DNA of 18,788 nucleotides from assembly GCA_016783865.1 (NCBI GenBank), contig JADHVS010000075.1, positions 1 through 18,788 of the forward strand. Direction: 5' to 3'. A program made the position numbers and the translations under genes. This DNA is from Bacteroidales bacterium (lineage in GTDB: Bacteria > Bacteroidota > Bacteroidia > Bacteroidales > SM23-62). The notes under the pieces are model-generated. The model was not told where the DNA came from, made no database searches, and worked only from the letters and a program-made list of their open reading frames with translations. Positions 7,155 to 13,645 of the stretch are shown one piece after another (position 1 is the stretch's first letter; each line of letters begins with the position of its first letter).

Positions 7155-8120
7155 TCATAAGGCATTCTTAACTATCCAGTGTATCATTTCTGTATATTCT
7201 ATCCCTCCCTTTGCACAGGCTGCGGGGAAACCGGCATCCGGCGAGAGGCACGGATTGGCATTGACCTCAATCACATAGGGTTGCATCTGCCCATCCACCC
7301 TGAAATCAACCCGCATATATCCTCTCATCTCAAAAATATCCCAGCATTCCCGGCTGATCTGTACCAATTTACCGACCAGGTCCCGGTCTCCCTCCCCAAG
7401 TTCGAAACTCCTGATGGTATTGTGATATTCGAATGATCCGGTATCCCATTTTGAAGCATAGTTCAGTATCTTCGGTTTTCCCGGAGGGAAATCAAGGTAA
7501 AGCATCTCCGCCGGAGGCATCACTACCGGGCTGTCTTCTCCATGCAACATGGTAATGTTAAACTCCCGCCCCTCAATAAATTCTTCAAGCATGTATTCTT
7601 TTGTCTTTTTATCCCTGGAGTACTGCCGGTAATTAAAATCCTTTCCATGGATGATTGATTCATCCGTAATGCCTGCAGAGCCATCTTCCCAGACAGGCTT
7701 AAGAATATATTTTTGATCAGGAACAGGTTCCTGGTTGTCCTGAGGTATTATCCAGCCAGGTGTTGCGACACCTTTTTCCTTTAATATCTTCTTTGTTCTC
7801 ACCTTATCAGTAGTTACAAGAAGCGACCAGGGTCCTGAACCAGTATACGGAATATGATATGCTTCCAGGAGGGAAGGACACAGGTGGATCAGGGATCCTT
7901 TACCACCGATGGTTTCAACCAGATTAAAAACAAGGTCAGGCGATTCAGCTTCGAGGATCTGCCTGACAGGCTCAAGGTTCAATCCGAAACTTGCCCTGCT
8001 GTGGGAATAACCGAGTTCGTCCAGGGCCTGTTCCACTGCATCGGCCTGGTCCAGCACATCCAGTTCATCCATAAGGGAATGATCCGAGATAGCGTTATGC
8101 AGTACGAGTATTTTATCCAT
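7155..8120 (-). CDS. D-Ala-D-Ala ligase-like ATP-grasp enzyme (second of pair)
   Basis: A 321-residue ATP-grasp carboxylate-amine ligase of the COG1181 type, which forms an acyl phosphate with ATP and couples it to an amine. It shows the N-terminal Rossmann-like half (MDKILVLHNAIS), SPDLVFNLVETIGGKGSLIH, IPYTGSGP, TTDKVRTKKILKEKGVATP, the ATP lysine in YILKPVWEDGSAGI, EEFIEGREFNI and the metal-binding end RVDFRVDGQMQPYVIEVNAN followed by PCLSPDAGFPAACAKGG. The region after E-V-N-x-N differs from true Ddl (E-I-N-T-x-P-G-x-T), and the omega-loop is NYASKWDTGSFEYHNT, so the acceptor is probably not D-alanine. Its ATG overlaps the end of the preceding ligase gene by 8 bases (ATGGATAA), implying translational coupling. 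Confidence 0.85.
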   Translation of the reverse strand: MDKILVLHNAISDHSLMDELDVLDQADAVEQALDELGYSHSRASFGLNLEPVRQILEAESPDLVFNLVETIGGKGSLIHLCPSLLEAYHIPYTGSGPWSLLVTTDKVRTKKILKEKGVATPGWIIPQDNQEPVPDQKYILKPVWEDGSAGITDESIIHGKDFNYRQYSRDKKTKEYMLEEFIEGREFNITMLHGEDSPVVMPPAEMLYLDFPPGKPKILNYASKWDTGSFEYHNTIRSFELGEGDRDLVGKLVQISRECWDIFEMRGYMRVDFRVDGQMQPYVIEVNANPCLSPDAGFPAACAKGGIEYTEMIHWIVKNAL

Positions 8121-9102
8121 GCATGGGTGACTTAACTTTCTGTATGGCTGAATCCATGATCATTTTCATCAGTTCCGGGTATGAGATCCCGTAAAGGCCG
8201 GCCAGGATCGGGAGATCGGAATGCAGGGGATGCATGCCTGCCAGGGGATTGATTTCAAGGAAATGCGGGATACCCCGGCTGTCGAAACGGATGTCCACAC
8301 GGCCGCCGTCTTCGGCCCGAAGAATCTTCCATGCTTTCAGGGCAAGAGCGGTACAGGATTCCACTGCTTCCTGGTCAGTGAGCGAGTAGATGATCCGTTC
8401 CTCACACTCCTCTTTGTTTACATATGAATATACGTTTTGTTCTGCATTGTCTTTCAGCAGTATCTCAATGACACCAATACATTTAGCCTGGTCGCCGGTT
8501 CCCACAATGCCGGCAGTAAACTCTCTCCCGTTCAGGTAGGTCTCAATAAGTACAGGCTGCTGGTAACGATCAAGAAGATACTTGCAAACCCTGATCAGCT
8601 GGTTCTGGTTAAGGATCACCGAATCAGGATTGATGCCTTTCCCGGTGCCTTCTGCCAGGGGCTTGGCAAACAGGGGATAAGAAAGATGAATATTCCTGGC
8701 ATCCTCTTCCTTATAGACCACTGCATGTTCGGGAGTTGCTACGCCTGCATCCTTTACAATCACCTTGGTCATGGCCTTATCGAGAGTGAGAGCCAGTATC
8801 AATGGACCGGAGAAAACATATGGGATCCGGTAAGCGTCAAGGAGAGCAGGTACCTGTGCTTCACGGCCATAACCATATAGACCTTCGGCAATATTGAATA
8901 CCAGGTCCCAACGGTCTGTCCGGGCCAGCCGATTGACAAGGTTTTGGATATGACCGATCCTGTCGGTTTGGTATCCAAGTTCTGCCAGGGTGTTCTCAAT
9001 GGACTGTATCGTATCTTCACGATCAAATTCTGCGGTTTCTTCCTCGCTGAATCCCATTTTCAGGTATTCATCACGCAGGTCGTATGTTAGTCCGACAATC
9101 AT
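8113..9102 (-). CDS. D-Ala-D-Ala ligase-like ATP-grasp enzyme (first of pair)
   Basis: A 329-residue ATP-grasp ligase, distinct from its neighbour. Landmarks are MIVGLTYDLRDEYL, DLVFNIAEGLYGYGREAQVP, IPYVFSGPLILALTLDKAMT, the ATP lysine in PLFAKPLAEGTGKGI, IETYLNGREFTAGIVG, the omega-loop YSYVNKEECEERI, GRVDIRFDSRGIPHFLEINP (Mg ligands D, E and N) and PLAGMHPLHSDLPILAGLYG. True Ddl enzymes have a short SLYP-type end here; this protein has an altered acceptor-site segment. The gene starts 12 bases after the small 35-codon frame and has no Shine-Dalgarno site. I infer that it activates or accepts the KamA product. It could alternatively act on a dipeptide made by the second ligase. Confidence 0.85.
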   Translation of the reverse strand: MIVGLTYDLRDEYLKMGFSEEETAEFDREDTIQSIENTLAELGYQTDRIGHIQNLVNRLARTDRWDLVFNIAEGLYGYGREAQVPALLDAYRIPYVFSGPLILALTLDKAMTKVIVKDAGVATPEHAVVYKEEDARNIHLSYPLFAKPLAEGTGKGINPDSVILNQNQLIRVCKYLLDRYQQPVLIETYLNGREFTAGIVGTGDQAKCIGVIEILLKDNAEQNVYSYVNKEECEERIIYSLTDQEAVESCTALALKAWKILRAEDGGRVDIRFDSRGIPHFLEINPLAGMHPLHSDLPILAGLYGISYPELMKMIMDSAIQKVKSPMHG

Positions 9103-9114
9103 ATTAAATAAGGT

Positions 9115-9222
9115 TTATCGGTAATAAAAAGTTCCTGGCACTCCCCGAGCAATCGGCCACGCGGGGAGAGGAGCTTCAATCCAGAATTTTTCTCCCTTCC
9201 GGATCCGGAAGAAGTAATCCAT
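9115..9222 (-). CDS. 35-residue aromatic, basic small protein between kamA and the first ligase
   Basis: An ATG at 9222 lies one base after the kamA stop and opens 35 codons ending at a TAA (9117-9115), 12 bases before the next gene. The product begins MDYFFRIRKGEKFWIE and continues APLPAWPIARGVPGTFYYR. It is rich in aromatic (about 10) and basic residues, with no signal peptide. The fit between flanking genes, with no slack, and the protein-like composition argue that it is translated, probably by ribosomes re-initiating after kamA. A 7-bp inverted repeat (CTCCCCG at 9141-9147, CGGGGAG at 9162-9168) lies within it. I recognise no family. It could be a substrate peptide, an accessory subunit, or chance. 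Confidence 0.5.
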   Translation of the reverse strand: MDYFFRIRKGEKFWIEAPLPAWPIARGVPGTFYYR

Positions 9223-9223
9223 G

Positions 9224-10486
9224 TCAGTCGGAGGATTCCTTGTACATGAAATACTTCCCTTCATAATTCCTGAGCTGGTATCCATCCTTATCATGGTGGG
9301 TCACATAGTCGTGAAGCAGGGGGATCTTTCCTCCTCCTCCCGGGGCGTCGACTACAAAATGCGGGATCGCATAACCGGAGGTGAATCCCCTGAGACCCGA
9401 GATGATTTCAATTCCCCTGGACACCGGTGTCCTGAAATGAGCAGAACCCGGAATGGGATCGCACTGGTATAAATAATAGGGTTTCACCCGCATTTTGAGA
9501 AGCAGATGTGTCAGTTCCTTAAAAATAGGTACCTCATCATTAATCCCTTTCAGCAAAACCGTCTGGCTGCCAAGAGGAATTCCGGCATCTGCAAGGCGGT
9601 TGCATGCGAAGGCTACCTCCGGGGTGATTTCATCAGGGTGGGTGAAGTGGATACTCATAAATACCGGATGATACTTTTTAAGCATCCTGGTAAGGGAAGT
9701 TGTGATCCGTTGAGGGAGCACAACAGGTATCTTGGTTCCGATCCTGATGATCTCAACATGGGGGATCATCCTGAGCTGGCAAAGAAGATACTCGAGCCGG
9801 GTGTCCGACAGGGTAAGGGGATCACCGCCGGATAAAATGACATCCCGTACCTCCGGGTGCATTCTGATATATGCCAGAGCCTTATCCCAGGCCTGAACAG
9901 TCGTATGTACCTTATCCTTTTTCGAAACCATATGGGTCCGGGTGCAATAACGGCAATAAGCTGCGCAAACCCCGGTGATCAGGAACAGGACACGATCCGG
10001 GTACCGGTGTATTAATTGGGGAACAGGACTCTGGTTCTCTTCACCCAGAGGATCATAGATTTCTTCAGGTCCGATAATAAACTCATTATGAACCGGGACC
10101 ATGGTTCTGCGGATGGCTTGCTCAGGATCATCCGGATCCATCAGGCTGGCGTAATAAGGACTGATTTTCAGGGGTAGCCTGTTTTTATTTTGAGCAGCCA
10201 GTAATTCTTCCGGTGAAAGCCTGATTATTTTGCCCAGTTGTTCCCAGGTGCGGATGCTGTTACCTTGTTGCCAGATCCAGTTGTTCCATTTTTGTATGGT
10301 AACTCCAGGAAAAAAGTCTTCCCTGAATCTCAATGTTCGTTCATTGATGGGAAAGGTTCTCGAAATCCCGTTTTTAGGCGATTTGTTTTGGATCGGTGCA
10401 ACTCCTAATCCGTTCAGTGCCGGAGGCTCTGTTTCATTTCCCTCAGCTGTCGATGAGGTCAATGATAACGATCGTGGCGATTTCAT
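9224..10486 (-). CDS. kamA: Lysine 2,3-aminomutase-type radical SAM enzyme (KamA family)
   Basis: A 420-residue PLP- and [4Fe-4S]-dependent radical SAM aminomutase, expected to convert L-lysine to L-beta-lysine. The cluster motif is CAAYCRYC (C174, C178, C181). Residues shared with clostridial lysine 2,3-aminomutase include RYPDRVLFLITGVC, VRDVILSGGDPL, PHVEIIRIGTKIPVVLPQRI, YYLYQCDPIPGSAHFRTPVS and VVDAPGGGGKIP, with PLP lysine K387. Asp343 and Asp380, 37 residues apart, match the pair that binds the lysine side chain in the clostridial enzyme (D293/D330), which argues against glutamate or arginine mutases. The full length and N-terminal domain distinguish it from the shorter EF-P enzyme EpmB, and no efp or epmA is adjacent. 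It lacks the C-terminal zinc cysteine cluster of the clostridial enzyme. The first 45 residues are low-complexity. First gene of the minus-strand cluster. Confidence 0.88.
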   Translation of the reverse strand: MKSPRSLSLTSSTAEGNETEPPALNGLGVAPIQNKSPKNGISRTFPINERTLRFREDFFPGVTIQKWNNWIWQQGNSIRTWEQLGKIIRLSPEELLAAQNKNRLPLKISPYYASLMDPDDPEQAIRRTMVPVHNEFIIGPEEIYDPLGEENQSPVPQLIHRYPDRVLFLITGVCAAYCRYCTRTHMVSKKDKVHTTVQAWDKALAYIRMHPEVRDVILSGGDPLTLSDTRLEYLLCQLRMIPHVEIIRIGTKIPVVLPQRITTSLTRMLKKYHPVFMSIHFTHPDEITPEVAFACNRLADAGIPLGSQTVLLKGINDEVPIFKELTHLLLKMRVKPYYLYQCDPIPGSAHFRTPVSRGIEIISGLRGFTSGYAIPHFVVDAPGGGGKIPLLHDYVTHHDKDGYQLRNYEGKYFMYKESSD

Positions 10487-10682
10487 GTGTTTATGACAAT
10501 GTGGTTTTAAATATTCTACCTGTTGCTAAGTATTTAAGAACTAGTTTATTAATAAGAACAACCCGAGGATGTTCAGCGATTCTGATTTCAAATTATTTTC
10601 AAATTGCAAATTAGATTGAAAAAAACCAAAAAGTAACGTTTTGAAGGATTTTTTTTGGTAATATTATGAACATGTTACTGAC
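10487..10682. other. Divergent intergenic region upstream of kamA
   Basis: AT-rich sequence that must hold the promoter of the minus-strand kamA cluster. On the minus strand there are several TAATTTG near-matches (around 10590-10620) to the Bacteroidota -7 box, each one base short of TANNTTTG spacing, so none is called. No riboswitch-like or strong hairpin structure is seen. Confidence 0.4.
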
Positions 10683-10817
10683 ATGAATACTGTTCTGCCG
10701 AATTTTCAGCCCGGAAAAATTTTACACCTGTTGGCAGTGTATCCCGGACCTCCGGAACCCATCTCTCAAGATACAATTGAGGATATTATCCCAGAACCAA
10801 CCAATCAACAGGCATAG
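10683..10817 (+). CDS. Possible 44-residue proline- and acid-rich small protein
   Basis: An ATG at 10683 opens 44 codons to a TAG at 10815-10817. The product starts MNTVLPNFQPGKILHLLAVY and ends PGPPEPISQDTIEDIIPEP followed by TNQQA. The Pro/Glu/Ile pattern at the end resembles small proline-rich proteins common in Bacteroidota. A 7-bp inverted pair (AGAACCA at 10793, TGGTTCT at 10827) overlaps its end and is followed by a T-rich stretch, perhaps a weak terminator. There is no clear ribosome site or promoter. Real gene or gene remnant cannot be decided. Confidence 0.35.
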   Translation: MNTVLPNFQPGKILHLLAVYPGPPEPISQDTIEDIIPEPTNQQA

Positions 10818-11008
10818 CTGTTTTTCTGGTTCTCTATTATCTTTTTACTTTTCCCCCCTCGTTTATTGTTAATCTTTATTATATTTATTTAAATTGTATT
10901 TTCAATGGAATCCCTCGGAGTCGCAGGTGCCTTATATCCAGATTGTTTCCGGGCAAGCCCATAATAAGATTTATCCCTTATAATGCATCCCCGAAACCAT
11001 ATTTTACC
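10818..11008. other. Leader region of the acyltransferase gene
   Basis: AT-rich with pyrimidine runs. A TTG at 10943 is in frame with the acyltransferase and would add 22 residues, but those residues (FPGKPIIRFIPYNASPKPYF) do not look like a family N-terminus, so the ATG at 11009 is preferred. No TANNTTTG box is visible. Confidence 0.4.
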
Positions 11009-11848
11009 ATGAAGTATATCAATACTGCAGCTTTCATTAAGGAGAGTAATTCAAGAATATTAAAACGTTTGCCCGGGTTTATTATTAAATGGATTGAAAA
11101 AATTATTCTGCAAGAGAAATTAAATCAGATTCTAACTAAATACTCAGATTATCAAGGATTAGAATTTCTTCCTAAAATCATCGAGGAATTTAACATTACA
11201 ATTGAGGTACTTGGAAAGGAAAACCTGCCCGAAAACAGGAGGTGTTTTTTTATTTCCAATCATCCGTTTGGAATAATTGACGGATTGGTATTGACAAAAA
11301 TTGTTGGAGATAAATATCATGTATTAAAATCTATTGGAAATGAGGCATTAATGTATGTACCTAATTTGAGGCCCCTGATTGCTGCTGTAAATGTATTTGG
11401 AAGGAACTCAAAAGATTATGTGACTGAGTTAGAAAATCTCTTTATTTCTGATGTTCCTATAACTCATTTTCCTGCCGGAGAAGTTTCAAGATTTTATAGT
11501 GGTAAAATCCAGGATTGCAAATGGCAGAAAAGTTTTATTACTAAAGCGATTTCTTTCAAACGCGACGTAGTTCCGTTTTATATTTATGGTCGTAACTCAA
11601 GGTTTTTTTATTGTTTAAGTTCAGCGAGGCGAGTATTAGGAATCAAAACAAATATTGAGATAATCCTTTTACCACGTGAAATGTTCCGGAAAAAAAATAA
11701 AACAATCAAGGTTAAAATAGGTAAACCGATACCCAGTCAAAAATTTGATAAGACCTATTCACACTGGGATTGGACGGATAAAGTACGGAAGTATGTATAT
11801 GACCTGGAACATAATCCGGCAAATGATATTTTTTCTGATCAAAAATGA
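11009..11848 (+). CDS. PlsC-like lipid O-acyltransferase (hemolysin-associated type)
   Basis: A 279-residue member of the lysophospholipid acyltransferase superfamily, which moves an acyl chain from acyl-ACP or acyl-CoA to a lipid hydroxyl at the membrane. The catalytic motif is SNHPFGIIDG with H85 and D91; the five-residue spacing H-x5-D is that of the Bacteroidota 'NHPLGGLDG' subgroup, not the standard H-x4-D. The second motif is HFPAGEVSRF (E158), corresponding to FPEG. A conserved ALMYVPNLRPLIAAVNVFGR segment lies between them, and VVPFYIYGRNSRFFY follows. Related proteins act in ornithine- or glycine-lipid synthesis (OlsA/GlsA-like), but the substrate here is inferred. Its stop codon overlaps the start of the methyltransferase by ATGA, so the two are coupled. 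The gene is very AT-rich. Confidence 0.8.
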   Translation: MKYINTAAFIKESNSRILKRLPGFIIKWIEKIILQEKLNQILTKYSDYQGLEFLPKIIEEFNITIEVLGKENLPENRRCFFISNHPFGIIDGLVLTKIVGDKYHVLKSIGNEALMYVPNLRPLIAAVNVFGRNSKDYVTELENLFISDVPITHFPAGEVSRFYSGKIQDCKWQKSFITKAISFKRDVVPFYIYGRNSRFFYCLSSARRVLGIKTNIEIILLPREMFRKKNKTIKVKIGKPIPSQKFDKTYSHWDWTDKVRKYVYDLEHNPANDIFSDQK

Positions 11849-12639
11849 AAATGAAGAATAAATTCCGTGATTGGTTATTCAGAGTCTGGTATTGGTACGT
11901 AAATAAAATTGACAAAAATGCGGAAGTTTTATTTATGAATTTCGGATATGCCGATAAATTCCCTGGTATTAAGTTAGAAGCACAAGATGAACGTAATCGT
12001 TATTCCATTCAGTTATATCACCAGCTGGTAAGTGAAACAGATTTGAAAAACAAAGATATTGCTGAGATTGGTTGTGGCAGGGGAGGAGGATTGGAATACA
12101 TCACCAGGCATTTCTCACCTGCTTCTGCCAAAGGAATAGATCTGGACAGCCGCGCCATTGCTTTTTGTAACCGGCATTATGAATTGGAAGGATTATCATT
12201 TCTGCAAGGGGACGCCCAAAAATTACCCCTTGGCGATAATACTTTTGATGTGGTAATAAATGTTGAATCCTCTCACCGGTATCCCGATTTCATCCAATTT
12301 TTAAGGGAGGTGTACCGCATTTTACGTATTGACGGATATTTTTTGTTTACAGATTTCAGGTACGATTTTGAATTGCCCGTTTTGCAAAAAGATTTGCAAT
12401 CGACTGGATTAACACTGATAAAAGAAGAATTCATCACCCCACAAGTAGTTGCTGCATTGGATTTAGATGATGGGCGAAGAAGAAAATTGATAGAAAAATT
12501 AGCTCCCCGGTTCTTGCATAAGACTGCACTGAATTTTGCAGGCACCATTGGTTCTGAGACCTACAACCAATTTGTTTCCGGCAAGTATATCTATTTCAAT
12601 TATGTTCTGCAAAAAACACAAACATTTGTAGCCACCTGA
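11845..12639 (+). CDS. Class I SAM-dependent methyltransferase, coupled to acyltransferase
   Basis: A 264-residue class I methyltransferase. It has FMNFGYADK near 31 and DERNRYSIQLYHQLV near 48, then the SAM loop IAEIGCGRGGG (residues 72-82), the acidic ribose-binding GIDLDSRAIAFCN, FLQGDAQKLPLGDNTFDVV, NVESSHRYP and FLFTDFR. This pattern resembles the lipid methyltransferases related to phthiotriol/glycolipid O-methyltransferases. The ATGA overlap with the acyltransferase suggests the two modify one lipid-like product; the natural substrate is unknown. The last few residues (QTFVAT) are read out of frame from a PIN-domain remnant, so the original C-terminus has probably been replaced, without loss of the SAM-binding fold. 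Confidence 0.85.
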   Translation: MKMKNKFRDWLFRVWYWYVNKIDKNAEVLFMNFGYADKFPGIKLEAQDERNRYSIQLYHQLVSETDLKNKDIAEIGCGRGGGLEYITRHFSPASAKGIDLDSRAIAFCNRHYELEGLSFLQGDAQKLPLGDNTFDVVINVESSHRYPDFIQFLREVYRILRIDGYFLFTDFRYDFELPVLQKDLQSTGLTLIKEEFITPQVVAALDLDDGRRRKLIEKLAPRFLHKTALNFAGTIGSETYNQFVSGKYIYFNYVLQKTQTFVAT

Positions 12640-12713
12640 ACCTGCCCCTTATAAGTGCCGATGAAGATTTCAAAAAAGTCGAAGAGTTAAATCTAATTCT
12701 GTACGAAAAGTAG
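12624..12713 (+). pseudogene. C-terminal remnant of a PIN-domain (VapC-like) toxin
   Basis: In the frame ending at the TAG 12711-12713 the sequence reads CSHLNLPLISADEDF then KKVEELNLILYEK. The LISADEDF segment, with its metal-binding acidic residues, and the closing basic/hydrophobic stretch are characteristic of the end of PIN-domain ribonucleases of toxin-antitoxin systems. The other 100 or so residues are absent: upstream lies the 3' end of the methyltransferase in another frame. No antitoxin gene is seen. It is best read as a deletion scar. Confidence 0.5.
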
Positions 12714-13078
12714 ATTTCTTCTATGCGACTCATCGTCACTAATCTTCCTGAAAACAACTAACATACCTTCCTGAAATTAATCTTTTGCATCAGGTGATCG
12801 AAGTCTAAGCAACGTTTAAAACTTCAATCCATGTATGGACAAATCGGACTCATTGACCACTCTGGGCTGATTTCAATTGTCCATCCAAATATTTTGATAA
12901 TTAGGCATTTACATTAATTGCTATTTTCCGGCACAAGGTGCTCACGGCTTCCGGTTTTTCCACTATTAGTACAGGGTGAATAATTTATATGGCTACAGTT
13001 GGTAAAAAATTGTAGATTGCCAAATTAACTGTCACACTAATATTTAATTCAAATATCAATTCACCAAAATTCAATAAG
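12714..13078. other. AT-rich intergenic region with a possible IS end remnant
   Basis: No gene is visible apart from a 12-codon frame (MRLIVTNLPENN) at about 12730. The segment 12835-12884 carries short inverted and direct repeats described separately. The last 100 bases before the lipoprotein gene are strongly AT-rich with no TANNTTTG box. Confidence 0.4.
12835..12884. repeat. Repeat pair, possibly a decayed IS21-type terminus
   Basis: ATGGACAA (12835-12842) is the inverted copy of TTGTCCAT (12877-12884). Within it, ATTGACCA (12852-12859) and ATTGTCCA (12876-12883) are near-identical direct repeats 24 bases apart. On the minus strand these read TGGACAAT and TGGTCAAT, each followed by GAAATCAG- and GAGTCCGAT-like sequence. 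Multiple spaced units of that kind are typical of IS21-family ends. No transposase is in the window. Confidence 0.25.
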
Positions 13079-13522
13079 ATGAAAAAACTTAGTATTCAAA
13101 TTTTAGTTCTCATAATGTTGTTTGGAATGATAAGCAGCTGTTCCGTTTCGAATCGAACATTGAAAACTCCAAACTATCACGTTGAATTCTACAAAGGGGA
13201 TTTTGAATTTTCCCAGCAGGTTTCAGCAGAGGCTACATCAGTGCGTATCTTAGGAATTGATTGGGCAAGGCTGTTCAATACGAAAACGGGATCTATTGAG
13301 CAGGATGGATCAGTTGCAAATCCTATTCCATTTGGAGTTCCTATTGTAGGAGATTATGGGAAAGGAATTGTAAGTTCATTTGCCCTTTACAACTTAATGA
13401 AGGAGAATCCGGGGTATGACCTGGTTGTTTATCCGCAATATGAAGCAGATAATTTTATAGTTCCGATATTTTATTCAAAAAAGACTGTAAAAGTTACTGC
13501 CAGGTTGGCGAAGATAAATTGA
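13079..13522 (+). CDS. Small lipoprotein resembling DUF6567
   Basis: A 147-residue lipoprotein of unknown function. The signal peptide MKKLSIQILVLIMLFGMISS ends at a lipobox Cys (ISSC, Cys21). The mature part contains PNYHVEFYKGDFEFSQQV, SAEATSVRILGIDWARLF, PIPFGVPIVGD, ALYNLMKENPGYDLVVYPQY and a closing KKTVKVTARLAKIN. This order matches, from memory, a Bacteroidota lipoprotein family catalogued as DUF6567; members share the 'EAT.VRILGID..RLF' and 'NPGYD.V.YP.Y' stretches. It is a stand-alone gene facing the tRNA. Likely anchored in an envelope membrane; no catalytic residues are evident. Confidence 0.7.
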   Translation: MKKLSIQILVLIMLFGMISSCSVSNRTLKTPNYHVEFYKGDFEFSQQVSAEATSVRILGIDWARLFNTKTGSIEQDGSVANPIPFGVPIVGDYGKGIVSSFALYNLMKENPGYDLVVYPQYEADNFIVPIFYSKKTVKVTARLAKIN

Positions 13523-13589
13523 AGTTATTAACCTCATACCCGTCCTGGCAAGAAAACAGATAAGTTTTCATAAAGGGATTAAATAACCC

Positions 13590-13628
13590 CAACAAAATGA
13601 ATCCCCGCAGATCATTGACCTACGGGGA
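13590..13628 (-). terminator. Intrinsic terminator of tRNA-Phe
   Basis: On the minus strand, downstream of the tRNA, TCCCCGTAGGTC and GATCTGCGGGGA form a 12-bp stem (two wobble pairs) with an AAT loop at 13602-13628, followed by TTCATTTTGTT. Direction and position fit termination of the tRNA transcript. Confidence 0.6.
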
Positions 13629-13645
13629 CTTACGGGAACTGAGAG

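Noticed and set aside
8437..8880. Long plus-strand open frame (147 codons) opposite the first ATP-grasp gene
   Set aside because: It is antisense to a clear enzyme gene with full motifs and has no family resemblance; a shadow frame.
9141..9168. CTCCCCG/CGGGGAG hairpin between kamA and the first ligase as an intercistronic terminator
   Set aside because: The hairpin has a 14-base loop, the T-run on the minus strand is about 11 bases away, and the sequence is inside the 35-codon frame; a coding origin explains it.
9224..10486. KamA as EpmB, the EF-P lysine modification enzyme
   Set aside because: The protein has the longer lysine 2,3-aminomutase layout and there is no efp or epmA gene near it; the ATP-grasp/GNAT neighbours point to another pathway.
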